A DNA stretch of 64,000 nucleotides from Malus domestica (GCF_042453785.1 NC_091676.1:7501-71500); one strand, 5' to 3'. Numbered from the stretch's first letter, positions 1 to 13,440 are shown. Program-made: numbers and translations. The notes: generated by a model from the sequence alone, not told the origin.

Positions 1-772
1 GCAGGCCATGACAACACATGTTCGGCAATACCATGAAAATTGCAATCCTCAAGTAAGAATTCCATTCCAGCCATCACAATGCACAATATACATCACGAAG
101 GCAAGAACATGAACGTCGTGCCACTACATGGCAATTTCTTTTTTTTAGCATATAGTGCAAGGGAAGGGATCACTATGATTTAACATATATGCATTTATAT
201 ACAAGTATATGTATAATATATGTGGAAAGAACCTGCTATAATGCTGTTTAAGTTCCCGCTTGATGATCCTGGGTTGTGCCGTGGTGGTGCCTTGGCATGC
301 CTTTGCCGTGCGTAACGCATGGCATAATTTTCCTTGCGCAAGGCATCCCTTGGTCGTGCCTAGCCTTGGTTGTGCTACAGATTGTGTTTGGATGTATAAT
401 AACATTTTGGTGGATCATCACAACGACTAACACATCTCAAGCAAGGATGGCTGATCAATTGTTACAAAACAAATATCGCGAACAGTCACAAAAAAATGGA
501 TACCAGCATCTTAAATACACAATCAGATTGCGCCAGATAACAAACAAGGACGATGTACATGATCTGCAAATGAATACAAAAAAATGAACGAAAAAAAAAA
601 ACCAAAAGGATAAAGAAAACACCAATAAACAACATGGCCAAACAAAACATTTACAGGCGCCTAAGCTGTTATAAACGGCTAAGGGTCAAACATTAATCTT
701 GCATGTTCCATGAGTGAATAGAAAAATGCCCTTAACATCCGTTATAGAGGTCCAAAAGAAGATGCACGGTAT
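1..772. other. 3' flank of the LCBK1 gene, no separate gene seen
   Basis: This stretch lies downstream of the minus-strand LCBK1 stop codon and presumably holds its 3' UTR and terminator in the part nearest 772. Short open frames on both strands lack domain content and overlap each other. I see no RNA gene and no clear repeat apart from A-rich runs near 590-605. Confidence 0.5.
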
Positions 773-3700
773 TCAGACGTGAGGGTTAACTGTAAGGGAG
801 CGGCCAATAAGTCTGCACTGTTCTGGAAGCAAAGAAGAAATGACTGGCCCGTTGAGGGGAAAAAGCTCTCCATCAATACCACAACCATTGTGGGTGTGCT
901 TTCCTGACACCTTAATCTTCACTGACTTCACCTACAATGAAAGAAAAAATTAGAATCCCCTATACAACTTACTGTAGTTTCTTATTTATCAAGAACCTGC
1001 ACAAGAAACAAGAATTAAAACTCCCATGCCCTCCCATCCCTAAACTCCAGGACAAGGGAAAAGTTATAATAGAAATTCCAATCAACAACGTAACCACTTA
1101 CTGTTTGCTTCAACTAGAAATGTACCAAAAATTGTGAAGTTTTGTGGTTCAATACACGCAGTTCATCAAACTAAGTGCAAAGTCATTACTAAAATAAATG
1201 CCTATACCTTGACATTTTCCACGTATGGCAGTGAAAGGTGTCTACCCATCTGCAGTAGCATGAAAAATCTCAACAGCCTTAACCGCCCACTTCCATGAAC
1301 TAGGATCAAATCCAAGGTGTTGTCATCATGCTCAGCTTTTGGCGCCACCACTTGGGAACTCTGAACGGTTCTGCAAGCATGATTGCAAACCAGAATACCA
1401 AGGAATTGACCCTTAGTAACAACCCATTTATCTTCATACCTAGGAACAACTTCCTTTCTTCCTGCTTCCACATCATCTGATGGCCCTGGTAATTCAATAG
1501 GATTTTCCACATCCCAATTAGGTTCACTGTCCCACTTGGGTTCCGCATCCCAAATTGGACCTGGATCAGACAGAGTTGATGATATATCCTCTTTATCGTT
1601 TGTTCCAGCATTGCACCAAGAAGATCTGGAGGCATCATGTGTGGCTGTCAATCCAGTCCATCCTTTATCTGCTCTCGACTTAGAGCGGGTCCTTGGCCAA
1701 TTTGGAGTCGTTGACAGAGGAAGCTGAGGATGAATAACTTCTGGCTCTGCAGTTACATTGCTTCTTCCCATTGAAAGTCGTTTTGATTTCGGATCTAGGC
1801 CACGTACGTACTCAGATGGTTCAATGCTAGCATGATTGCTACTGCAGGCTGTATCCAAGTCTCCACCAGACATTCGAGTAGGAGTCATGATGGAGTCGAT
1901 ACTTGACAAACTAGAGGCTCTTGGAATCCCATCTGTGTTTGATCTCCTCATAATGTCTGTGTATAGTTCGGACATGTCAACTACTTCCCTTTCTGAGATG
2001 TCCTCTTTTAATGCTGGAAGATACTCAACTTCATAGCTGTACTTTGGTAGGCACAAGAATTTGAGAAATCCAGCAACAAAATAACGAAGAGGACCAAAGC
2101 GCTTTTGGTATTTCTCAGAGAGCTCCAACACTGCAACCAGTTCAAGATGAATTAACATTCTAACATACAGACTTATTTAGATTATTACAAGTGGTCCAAA
2201 ATTAAGAAATACTGTTCTCAGAGTTCCAACTCATCTATTAATGCACCAATTGATCAAAATGCTATCAAATAATCTAAACAACATTATTTAACAACCAGGC
2301 TGTCGGACAACAGACAATTTTTACGCACACCCAACGGTAACTACAGTAAATTCATTTACCAATAAGTAGACGAAAAACTAAATGCCTTTTTGGTGATAAT
2401 TATTTAATTAGAGAAAATGTGAGATGTAACTTGTTTTTTAAACAATAGTTATAAAATAAAGTGATTTATCTTCAATGAATGTCTTAACATATATATCCAC
2501 CTATATATATAAATACGCACATATATAGGGCAATGCTCTCTTGACAGATTGTAAATGTGGAACACACATTCAGGCAAGCCAGCTTGATTTGCAATCCAGA
2601 TTTACAGGAATATTTCCCTTAACTTATTTATATGTATATGCATACGGTACAATTCAGATGAGAGAAATTTTAAAATACAAGTACCGCAACACTTAAAATA
2701 ATTGTTATAAAAACTTCGCAAACATTATGCACGTGATTGAAACATCTTTATATAGGACTGCACACGATTGAAACATAAGATTGAATAAATCAAAAGAGAA
2801 TCAAGGGTCACAAAAAAAGGGAGGTCATTGGAGCAATGGAAGGTTGGGATTTATGCCAAAAATAACAACTTTAAATACTTTAATATCATGCAATTTAAAG
2901 AAAGGAAAACTAATGAAAAGGGTTTGAAAACTTGTTGTAAGTGAATAGTACCAGGATTGACTTTTAAGAGTAAAAATGTGGTTTTTCGTTAAAATGAACA
3001 GTACCGGAAGCTTTTCGTTAAAGTTCCCTTTAAAGAAACGGTCATAACGATTGAAGGAGGGAGGCAGGGGAACAAAAAGAGACAGCTCGACAATTTTTAC
3101 TATGGATCTGAAGCGATAATCGACATATAAGACAAACAATATATACTTAGAAAACCCCAAAACATTCGATCCAATTAAAGTAGTTTTGCTAAATCCAAAC
3201 AGCGACTAATTAATCATGAGAATCAGTCAGACAAAGTATCACATTAACAGACTTTAGCCACCAAGTTTGCTAATAAAATATGCATTAGGATTCAGAATTA
3301 CCATCACTTAAGATCTAGATGGAACTTAATCACATTACAAATCAAGATCCTGATGAAATTTAATCATAGGCATTAGGAATTACCATCACTCACAAAACCA
3401 TAATACGAGACTGTCATCCCAAAGTGAATAATGCCAGTCTGAACCCACTCAACAGCAAAAACATCTGTAGCTGTAAGACCCCCCTGAAACCATGAAAACA
3501 GCACATAATTTCTACTTCAATCAATACTTTTTAGTTTTCAAATGTATCAAGACCCTACAGATGAATGTAGTTGATAGGTACTTTCATAACTCAAAAAATG
3601 GATGATAAATAATGAGATCATAAAAGTTTATGCAATGCAGCTGATAATTAGTTAGCTGGAATCATTGTTAGGTGTTCACTAGTGTTGAGTTTGATTGTCT

Positions 3701-6700
3701 TCCCTTCGATGTATTCGGGGTGTCAAATAGCCATCCCATATCCGTTTCATGCCTATTGGCAAAGGTACAGAAGGATGAAGAGTCTATTTAATCAGCTAGT
3801 TGATGAGAAACTGATTGCAGCCAACTTAGAGAGCTTCCCCATGCACACATAAGAAAGTGAGGTAAAGACCTAGTTGGTAAGAGGTTGATTACCAAATAAC
3901 CATACAAAATTTGGATAAGGTACCAAAAGAAACTTTCTTTTTCATTGTAGAAGTATTAGTTTTCTATTAATATGTTTATAAAACTTCTGTATATTGTCAT
4001 GTTTAGTATATTTGGGCTTCAAGCCTTCAACTCTTAAGCCTAGATGCTAAACTCTAACCAGAATTCAATTCATACATTTGAAAAAAAAAAAGAAAAAAAA
4101 AAGAACAAATTACAACATGACTCAATCACAATTCTGTGATTGCCAAGCAGTCAATTGTGTGCTTGCCAAGCAAATCGTGCCTCGGTCATAATTGTGTTTG
4201 CTAAAAAATTGTTTGTGTGTCCAACTAGATGGTTGGGCAGTTCGAATTCTGGATATTTTATAGCTCAAACTGATTACTTCTCCCCTGCTTTCGGTACCTA
4301 AACAAGAAAAAACTATTCTAATATCCTATGGCAATAAAAAGGTTGTTGAACTAAATTGACCCAACCCTTAACACGCACAGACAGACATTTAAGCCCACTG
4401 TATATCAACAATAAAGGCTCACTTCCTCTTTACAGAAAGATACAGAAGTGGCTTCTAGTACTGGACACTTATGAAGCAATTGAAGCTCAATCGACTACTA
4501 TCTCAAAAGATAATTACTCATAACTCCATGAGCATCAGTCACCAGATGCCAATCCACCTCCTTGTGGGAAACTAGGAATCCATAAACAATCATCTCTAGT
4601 TATCTAGCCGGCTCTAAGAATCTGGATAGCAAATCCCAACAACAACAAAGCCCTTTCCCACTAAGTGGGGTCGGCTGTATGAATCCTAGTCGGTTATGTG
4701 CCATGTCTTCCATTAGATCCAAGTACTCTAAGTCTTTTCTTAGAGTATAGCAAATCCCAAAAACAAACAAAAATTACTTTTAGAGGCATGAGTCTCGTCA
4801 TCCCATCTTAGTGGGCCATTGCCTCCACCTTCTATCTACTTCTACGATATGTTATTGTCCTTGCCATCTTCCATATGTCACTTAGTCATCTCTGCCTCGC
4901 TGTTGGTCAGCAACTCCAAAAGAAACAGAGAACTTCATTCAGTGGCTCCGCGAACCTCCTTTGTACAATCAGAATAAGGTTAAGCTTGAATGTGAGTTTG
5001 AACTCTATTAAATGTGCAGCTGTCACGTCCTCCACGCCTACTATTTAGAAGGAAATCAGCTTTTAACTCTTTTTGCCAATTTTATGATTTTGGGGATGAT
5101 AGGCTGATATTTCAGAGTAAGGTTTGAGTCATGGCAACACGAAAAAGAAAGGAAAAGTGAGATACATAGATCTATGACTTACGATGTGATTGCAATCTTG
5201 GCTTGCATGTAGGGTAGTTTTTCAGTTAATGCGAGCATCTATTTGATGTTGCTCTAAAATGGGAAGTTAGTCTCATTGATGGAAAATTCTACTCTGTAGT
5301 ATATACAGTACTACTGAATGTAATCTAATTAATTTAATAAACATGATGAACCCTGTATACATTACCTTGACAATGGCCATTGCAGCAGAAACTGGATCTC
5401 TAACTCCAAGGACAGTCCAAACTAATGAATTATCAGAACCAGCAGGTATAATCCCAATTGGTATTGAAATTCCTTCTTTTTGGTTGTCTCTACTTAGTAA
5501 ACCATTTAGAACCTGTACACAAATAAAATTAATGTAAATGTATAAATAAAGAAAATGCCAAAAGTATTAATGCATTGGAGTCAACCAAGCCAAAATAAAA
5601 GAAGAAAACATAAATGAGACGGTTGATTTTTAATTTAGAACATGGCAATCTTTTTTATTTTTCAAATTTCTTAGCCGTCAAACTCCAAAAGTACAAATGA
5701 GAGGGCTGATTTTTCATTTTTGTTATTAAAAGATGCAACATATTTATTAAAAAGAAAAAAGAAACTGCAACACAGGGGACAAGATGTTCCCTAAAACGAC
5801 AGCTGACTAGAGAACAACAAAACAGAACAGAAGAACTCATATGCAACAGCGCTCTAATAGCACGAAAGAACCAATCGTCAAATTCTGAGGAAACTGAAGC
5901 CCATAAGGACGTTCAACAAACAAAAAGTGTCCCAGAAATGATTCACAATCCTTCCCCTAGCACCAATAAAAGATCTTTTATTTCTCTATATCCAAGCAAC
6001 CCCAAAGTATTGCCTCCACAGCACCAAGCCATTTTCCTCTCTCCCAAAACTCCGGCTTCTCACCTAGAATTTTCCCCCAACTCAATCGGGTTTCCCAAAA
6101 CAAAATGTAACTCAGTCACTCTCCCAACTCCAAGTCATTCAAGCTCCTTCAAAACCCAAAATCAGAGGGCGCAAACACAACTAACAATATAAGCATTGAA
6201 AGATCTTGATAATCTATATAAAAGAAGAAACAGAGAATAAAAATATTTTTCCCCCTTCCTTCCCAACACCTCACCCTTTCCCATTCCCTAATCCAAATAT
6301 TCAGAAAAAAAGACTTCAAGCTCTAGTTTTTTTTTTTCTGGTTAAATTGAATCTCTAATAATGACGTTAGAATCCCAGCCATTCTCATGTGGCCCGTATT
6401 TACTCTTAATGACATCATACCAAAAAATCAGCCTCCACTGGAGATCTCCATAACTATTTCCCAAGTAAAGCTTTATTTCTCTTCACCAGGTTCTCTCCAC
6501 CGCACCTGGTCTTCCCTTTTCCTTCACTTTCGTCACCACCCATTTAGCCAGCTCAAACTCTCAGTCCTCATTAATTATATTTCCATACCCCTTCTTCCTA
6601 TTTTCTTTTTGCACAACTCAAGTTACTCAACTCAAACTTTAAACTTTTAGCTCTGTTCCCTTTTTATTAACCTCTCAGCTTCAACTCAATCCTCTGAATG

Positions 6701-9309
6701 CTTCTTTTTTTCCCAAGTGGAAACAACAAAATGTCCAACTTGCTCATCAAATCTCCAAACTTCTCCAGGGCATTATGATCTTTTGCAATTATCTTCAGCC
6801 TTCAGCTTGATCCACTCCAGATCCTACCACAGCTTCTCTTCTTTTATACAAACTAAGATCCCCACTGCACTCCAATCTCCCAACATCTTTTCATGCTTCT
6901 AAATATCTGATTTCCATGCATATTGTTTGTCCCCTACAATTTGTTGCTGTCCACAGTCCCAACAACAGTGACTTTCACCTAAGACCTCTGTCAAATCATC
7001 CTCTCCCATATCTGGTTTTTCAGCTTCATCCAAAGAGCCATCTTCCTCTGTCAATGCACCACACCGGAAGGAATCTTTCATCATCCTCGGTTTCAGTTAC
7101 CAAATCTATATTTCAATTCCCCAATCCCTAAGCCACTTCTAAACCTATGACCTCTTATTGATTGGCCAACTCCTTGTTTGAATCTTTGGTAAAATCTTCA
7201 GATAATTCTGCCCTAGGGCCTGAATATCAATCCTCCTTCCTTGTCCATCAACTGAATTCCCTTATTGTAACCACACGCCTTTTCGTCGTTGCTCCTTTTT
7301 CAAAATCTGGCAACTGAGCCCCCATGATAGTAAATGATGGTTTATGGAAGATATTTTCACATATATGGTGGTCCTATAATCAATGCAAGCTTTCATTTTT
7401 TTAAGGCACTGGACCATTTCAATGGTCAAAATAAGTGTTGTAGACAGTTAAAGCAGTCAAATATCTGGGAATTGAACACAACCCTAAACCCTATATATAT
7501 ATATACACACACACACTATGTCTATAGGATTGTGTTCAATTCCCAGATATATATATATATGTATGTATATATATATATATGTATGTATGTATGTATATAT
7601 ATATATATGTATGTATGTATGTATATGTATGTATGTATGTATGCATAAACTATAAAGACACACACATGTTCGGGGGCATAGAACCTTATAGAGACACACA
7701 TGTTGGAGGGAGGGAGGGAGAGAGAGACAGAGACAGAGACAGAGACAGAGAGACAGACAGAATAATACTAATCATGGCTATGTACCATACTTGGAAACAT
7801 CGAAGTAGCAAAGGATTTACCTCATTAATAATTCCATCACCCCCAACACAAATGATTCCTGAAAATTAAAAAAAATTATAAATGAACAAAAGCTATAAAG
7901 ATGATAAAGTAAATCAGAATGCATAAGGAAAACCAAAAATAAGCAATGTGATTAGATATTGCATTATGTAGTAGTACCATCAGGACAAGTGCTAATGTCA
8001 ACAGTAGAGGCAAGTTTCCTAGCATGACCTGCAGATGTTGTTTTGACTACCTCCACTTTGAAACCTGCAAGCTGTCACAGTTCACAGCTCCAATATGAAT
8101 ATGAATATGACCACAAGCTCTGAAAGAGTGCATTAAAACTATCAAGAATAGACAAGCAAGCCAACTCAACCACTGAGTTCAAATATACAAAGAGGAATTA
8201 CAAATATTTATTTCCTATTAGATAGCTACATCAATGGGTGATATGCAGCAGTTCAGTTTAGGAGTTGTATCCATCAAATAAAAATAATGCATATCCTGAA
8301 TGACAAAAGGCAGTCTAATTAACAGATAGGGAAAGGTAACAGGATATACATCATACCTTAAATATAGGTTCAACGACGTTGTGAAAAACCTTACTTGAAC
8401 GGCCACGTCCAGATTGTGGATTTAATATTACAAGTATTTTTGGCGGACTCTTACATTTGAAAATTAACTCAGGGGGAGTATCAATTGGAAGTAATTCTGA
8501 AGAAGCCTGCTTCTTAGAAGATAGCAATGGATGGGGCAAGCAATTCACATAACACTGCTGATCAGCAAACCCACCAACCCACTGAACTGCCTCTTCTATG
8601 CTAGAAGCCGAGAATCGAAAGTCCTTACGGCTTCTGCGAGGTTTAATAAGACATGAAAGGCCACAAGAACCCTTTTTCAAGGGATAAGAATGCACGGTGA
8701 AATGTCTGAGACCAACGTTGTATGAAACCTGTGCAAGAAAACAAAATGATTACTGTTTCCTACTTCATTCCAAAGAGGAAAAGGCGGCCTTGTGGTTTGT
8801 AAATGTTGTAACATGCAGCTAGAGGAGGAAGTTCTTACTGAGATGACATCATCAAGACGCAGCATGTGAGAACCCCAAATTAAAGCCTTACTGGTAAGCT
8901 TGGCATCAACAGCTTCCTGGTTGGGAATATCAGAAGAGGAGGCTGTTTGGTGTACATCAGTAGAAGAATTAGTGTTTATACTGCTGGTGTTTCTTTTGTC
9001 CAACACTAATTTTCCAGCGAAAACAACATAACCCAACAGGTCAGACTTTTCATCTCCAGCAGCAGAAGCCGGAATGTCAATCCTGTGCTCGAAGGTCTTT
9101 AGTGTGTTGGGATCATCAGTAGAGGCAGGGGTTGGAGTCTTGGAAGCCTTGATCTTGTGTCGTTTCTGTTTCTCAGGGAAAACAATTGGGGAGGAGTGTT
9201 GACCCCCAGTTGCAGTGGCTATTTGGGAGCACAATCCCAGTCGCCTGAGAGACTGCTGAGGTGTCGTTACTCTCAAACTATTCTTGGAAACACTCCCACT
9301 CTTCTGCAT
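773..9309 (-). CDS. LCBK1: Sphingoid long-chain-base kinase (LCBK1 type), 8 coding exons
   Basis: The product phosphorylates sphingoid long-chain bases such as phytosphingosine to their 1-phosphates, a signalling step in stress responses. Coding exons, 5' to 3' on the minus strand: 9309-8839, 8728-8357, 8071-7978, 7858-7821, 5512-5366, 3483-3384, 2130-1208 and 931-773. Phases agree at every junction and total 768 codons (767 aa), close to what I recall for Arabidopsis LCBK1. The N-terminus MQKSG, with its conserved QSLRRLGLCSQIAT stretch, fixes the start. The diacylglycerol-kinase-like catalytic domain begins near residue 265 (ILVILNPQSGRGRS). The nucleotide-binding motif VGGDGIINE lies at residues 317-325, followed by IPIGIIPAGSDNSLVW. 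The C-terminal part (KHTHNGCGIDGELFPL) is also conserved. A long, poorly conserved serine-rich insert sits inside exon 7. Introns 2130-3384, 3483-5366 and 5512-7821 are large and carry repeats. I see no coding lesions. The exon models are inferred by eye. Confidence 0.93.
4626..4760 (-). repeat. SINE-like insertion with 14-bp target-site duplication
   Basis: The 14-mer ATAGCAAATCCCAA occurs at 4626-4639 and again at 4747-4760, flanking a 107-bp body. On the minus strand the body ends in a TTGTTGTTG-type tail and carries the motif CCCCACTTAGTGGG next to a GCCGACC block. A tail of this kind plus a long perfect duplication is typical of retroposition by LINE machinery. I see no clear polymerase III A and B boxes, so the copy may be 5' truncated. 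It lies in LCBK1 intron 3483-5366. A related copy lies at about 13775-13905. Confidence 0.75.
5930..7330. other. Pyrimidine-rich stretch inside a large LCBK1 intron
   Basis: The plus strand here is unusually rich in C and T, with many CTTCC, CCATC and TTTCTC runs. Several short plus-strand frames of 60-100 codons are open, but they are Ser/Pro/His-rich and have no recognisable domain. Seen from the minus-strand gene, this is a purine-rich intron interior. It could be an old unclassified insertion. I could not find terminal repeats or a target duplication. Confidence 0.35.
7461..7550. repeat. Hairpin-forming inverted repeat with 21-bp perfect arms
   Basis: The arm at 7461-7481 is the exact reverse complement of 7530-7550. 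One mismatch further inward, pairing continues for about four more bases. The 48-bp interval between the arms is AT- and CA-rich. It sits in the LCBK1 intron and the right arm abuts the TA/TATG microsatellite. Size and structure would fit a foldback element remnant or a palindrome created during repeat expansion. Confidence 0.8.
7493..7765. repeat. Microsatellite cluster: TA, CA, TATG/TA and GAGACA arrays
   Basis: Successive simple repeats are visible: TA then CA at 7493-7516, alternating TA and TATG blocks at about 7546-7642, and a GGGA/GAGACA array at about 7711-7765. All lie in the LCBK1 intron upstream of exon 7821-7858. Open frames through this segment (Tyr/Ile/Met/Cys/Val repeats) are products of the repeats and not genes. 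The array should be length-polymorphic. Confidence 0.9.
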
Positions 9310-9980
9310 AGTATTGCTATCTTTCTTTTCTTCTACTTTCCTTGTAAAACCAGAACTATTATTACTCTTATGAATTGCAAAGGGGAGATCGAAAAAACAG
9401 ACGAAGGGTGTGTTGTTGGTAGGGATAGACGAGCGGCAGCAGCTGGAGAGGAGGTTTCAATCCCAATTCTAATAGTGAAACATTGATTACGCGGTAACTG
9501 CGGCATAAAATGACTAGATCAACCAGCCTGCAGATTTATTGTTTCGAATTAGAGGTTTAAAAATGAATTCATTGAGCACAAATCGCCATTTCTATCACTG
9601 GGACCGGAATTCTCAACAAGTCGAAGATTAATTACATTCCTATTAAAATTACAATTACAATTACAATTACAATGTATAGGATATAAGAAATAATCGAGAC
9701 TCACTCCGCTGAAATTGAGGAAAAGGAAGAAGGGATGCGACTTACGAGCTGAGCTGAGACGCAGGTCCGTCTTGTTGCTCAGCCGAGGTGTAGATGGCGA
9801 TCCTTCGGAATACCAAGTCGCGCACTCAATCAGACCTGAAAGGAAAAACAGCCCGTTTTCCTCTTCTTCCCTCGGGGTCGGTGTCGATGTCGGGGTCGAC
9901 CTTCAATTATCAGTTTTTCCTCGTTCTCCTTTTTTTTAATTCACCGGGGAAAGGACAGGATGTGAAACGGAGCTAGCTCC
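9310..9980 (-). promoter_or_regulatory. LCBK1 5' leader and proximal promoter, possible 5' UTR intron
   Basis: Upstream of the start codon there is a candidate 5' UTR intron. A good donor (CTC|GTAAG on the minus strand) lies at 9745-9744, and several AG acceptors lie between 9320 and 9345. The leader beyond it (about 9746-9940) is rich in CT and GA. No TATA box stands out with confidence. The intron is inferred from splice consensus only. Confidence 0.4.
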
Positions 9981-10615
9981 CTTATTTTTTTAGGAAGTCG
10001 TTCTATTTGGACCAGTTGGTGTTTGGTGGTGCAATTTCTTTTTTTAGGTACTTTTTCTTTTGATATAATAATTTTTTTTAAACCGTGATATCCACATACC
10101 CACTTTACTTCGTACATAACATATTAATTTGTGATTATCGGATCAACTCAATTAAAAAAGATCAAATAGCATAAATTAACAAGAAATGTATTAGAAGTAA
10201 AAAAATAGTGCGTGGATAGCACACTCTGTTTTTTTTAATAGCACTTTTTTCTTCTTCTTTTTTTTTTAACAAAGTTAATAAAACTTTCTTTGTCACACAA
10301 ATTGAATTCAAATTTTAGAAAGAAAAAAAAATTACATAAATTATCCATAAAAGTGGCCTAATTCATCATTTGGTCTCTTAACTTAAAAATCAATCAAAAT
10401 CAGCCCGGACTATGTTCCTGCCATAAAAATCAGTAATTTTTTTCTGTTGGAATGCTAGCATGGCACATGTACACCACATATAACTAATAATTTGGTGCCA
10501 TGTAGACAATATAGAAAAAACCACTTTCTTGAAATTAAAAAAATTAGAAGCCAAATAAGAAATTAACAACATTTGCCACCAAATACTAGTATTTCTCTCT
10601 ATGGTACAATGACCG
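9981..10615. other. AT-rich intergenic DNA, nothing recognised
   Basis: This is low-complexity AT-rich sequence with T-runs (10060-10080, 10255-10270). It lies between the LCBK1 promoter and the first LTR-like fragment. No open frame with domain content, no RNA gene and no terminal repeats were seen. Confidence 0.5.
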
Positions 10616-11100
10616 GTTGGAAGAAATGGAAAATGTGGGACTATGATTTTTCATAGTCGAAGTAAATCAAATCAGAATACGAATAACACATAAATCTGAT
10701 CATGGACTCAATAGCTTTCGTAGCAGAGCTGCACATACTGATCTAGTAAGGAAACAGTTAGGTTTCCTATATTCCTGAAATCCTTACAATTTATGAATTG
10801 GCTTACGCCACAAATAATCACACTCTAAGTGGATGCAATACCTTCTCCTAGATATTCTTTAGAATTTTTACATATTTCATATCCTAAAAGGTTTGTATCT
10901 CAACTAGTATAAATACATTCTTCTAGGGTTCACCTTTGGTAATGCAATTATCGCACGCTTGTTCTCTTACATACTGCTTGAGTCTCATATATTTACTTAC
11001 TGATTGATCGTCAGAAAGCCTTTAACCGACACCACCTCCGGTCCTGGGTTGCTTACTGTTGTGTGTTCCTTTACAGATTAAACGAGTTTGTGCATCTCAT
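10616..11100 (+). repeat. LTR-like fragment (Gypsy type), probable solo or truncated LTR
   Basis: The stretch has the layout of a plant LTR read on the plus strand. A TATAAATAC box lies near 10909, followed by a segment with CACCACCTCCGGTCCTGG and GTTGCTTACTGTTG wording just before its end, which is characteristic of R/U5 regions of plant Gypsy elements. No matching partner was found in the window and the exact ends are not defined. A different LTR (11159-13440) begins right after it, which suggests nesting. Confidence 0.45.
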
Positions 11101-11158
11101 TTATTTACGGTGGTGCACGAATTTGATTTCAATAGTAAACAAACTAGAGAAAGGCAAA

Positions 11159-11585
11159 TGACACACCCCGACCTGAAACAGGGTATGCTGGTCATCACGT
11201 GAGGGTGACGTAGCCGTGTGCACAGTGCAGAAACAATAAAGATAATAGAGAATACGAATAAATGAAAACCAACTCATAAGAGTACTAGTTAAGACAAGTG
11301 CTAGAATATGTGTGAATACACAATCAGAGCATGAGTAATCTAAGTTCAGTCCAGAAAACAAGTACTAATTAAACGACACTCAAAGATGACCTACATTTGT
11401 GATAGTCTGTCAGAACCTCCAATCAATCCTCGTGAGCCACCAACGAACAAGCTTATCTAAAACTTGGAGGGCCGCAAAACAGATTGTGTGAGTGGGCAAA
11501 AACAAAGCTTTACAAAACCATTTCATTTATCAAATACTCTAACCATTCGCCGTAAAACATGTATAACTTTCCCAGAAATGGAATA

Positions 11586-11620
<35 letters not shown>

Positions 11621-13440
11621 ATCATGCTTCATATATCCATATTCATAAGTATACCATGCCAAAATACAAAACAAAATAAGTAACTCAAGTGAAAATAAAT
11701 TCATGGATAAATAACATATTAGCCATAACCCATGTAGAGGTTTGTACGACTGAATTCATAGCTCATTAGTCAATCTAGCCGAAGTCACCGCAAGTGACCT
11801 ATACGGCACTACACTGCACATGAGTCAGAACCACTGCAAAGGTCTATACGACAAGACTGGGTGTAATATAGTTATGCTCAATGTTACGCTCTCATGATAG
11901 CTGTGCGATAAATCGCTAGTCACCTACGAGTCAGAACCACCTATGATGGTTTGTACGACAAGACTGTGCACCTAAATTGGATCCAATGTGAGTATATGGT
12001 GCGGGAGGTGACATTATAACTAGGCATGTATTATATCTCTAGCTAAATCACAATCACCCGGGGAGCAGGTTTATGAGCTCTCAATCATGTGTCACATTAT
12101 CAATATCTCATATAACAAAACAATACTCACCTGGTACTTACTGGAGCGTCCACAACACCAGTTCATATTATGCATCATATACTAATTCATATGTTGAATA
12201 TAAATTTATATGCATGGCATTTCAAAGCATACTTTCATTTAAACACATTTTCTGGGAAAATATCAAGTATATAAATATATACTAAAAACCAAAAGCCCAC
12301 TTATTGATATGTCGAAGGGTCATAGCCCCCGAGCCGCCCTTGATTGCGCTCGTCCTCGGAATAGGTCTCACCTATATGTGAAATAACTGAATAAAATTTA
12401 TTTAAAGCACATAGACAAAACTAGTTAATAACTTCTCATACATTGCTCAAATGGGATGTTTAAATATACCAATGTGATCTACACAACCTCACGAACATCC
12501 TCATATTTTAAAAAAAAAATTCCAACGTCCCACGCGTGGCCACGGGCATGGAATCCTAACGGAATCCTTAACCGCCATTAGGAATATTCTGTGGAATATT
12601 CTGTTAAAACCTTAACAGACATTAACGGCGTTACCTTTTGCCGTTAGAATATTCTGTCAAATTTGACGGAATATGCTCTTTCGTCTTCCTCAACTCGCCA
12701 GAGTCTGGCGCCGGTGACCGCTGCGTTGTCGGTTTTTGGAAAATAATAAAACCTTCATTTCTCACTCAATTTTCCACCAAATTTCATGAAACTTGAACCA
12801 AATTGAAGCTTAGGACGAATAGAACACAACCATACCTGTTTTGGGACCTAAAATCCATGAAAATTTGCCGAAGGACCTTCGATAATCCAGTCAAACTTCA
12901 AATGCATCGATCTCAACTTCCCGACGTCCAAATTATGTCATTTTTCTTCTCCGAGCTTCGTGGAGAGGTCCCTAAGCTTCCTATAAGCTTGAAATCCTCT
13001 AAAAATCATGCATTTACTACTGCATGAACAGTACCTCAAAACTGGGATCTTGGGTTCTCAGGTTTTCTAAGCTTTCCCTTCCTATAAATGGTACGAATGG
13101 ACTCAAGAGCTTACAATGAACTCAAAGGTCATATTCTCCTTGTCGATCCGTGCCTAAATGGAATGGTTCGAGAATTGTCTGTACGTTTGTACGGACGTTG
13201 CAGAAAATCGAGAAAGAGTGTACACAGGGAAAAGGATGGGTGTGTATGTGGTCCTAGTTGGTTACTAACCCACAAAACAAAGTAACAAGCTTAAGTCTTT
13301 TTCCAAGAACTTAGGAAATATTAGAATTGACCAACTTAAGTACATAATACAGACAACACACTTTAACGTCCAAGGGTAAATTAGTAACTTCCACATTCGA
13401 GACCAATTAATATTACAACATTTCGGAACGGGCTATGACA
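11159..13440 (-). repeat. Candidate solo LTR A (long LTR of Gypsy/chromovirus type)
   Basis: The segment starts TGACACACCCCG and ends CGGGCTATGACA, so its ends form short inverted repeats of the TG...CA type. It is 2282 bp with no protein domains. Subrepeats built on GAGTCAGAACCAC and GTACGACAAGACTG wording are visible at about 11740-11970, and a TA microsatellite lies at 11589-11616. The length and internal minisatellites fit long LTRs of Tekay/Del-like chromoviruses. The flanks (GCAAA and CAAAA) are not a clean duplication, so solo-LTR status is inferred. Confidence 0.5.

Noticed and set aside
1..640. Overlapping small frames on both strands at the left edge
   Set aside because: No domain, no splice context, and mutually overlapping; probably LCBK1 3' flank.
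7334..7869. Open frames of 70-104 codons rich in Tyr, Ile, Met, Cys and Val
   Set aside because: They are translations of the TA/TATG microsatellite inside an LCBK1 intron.
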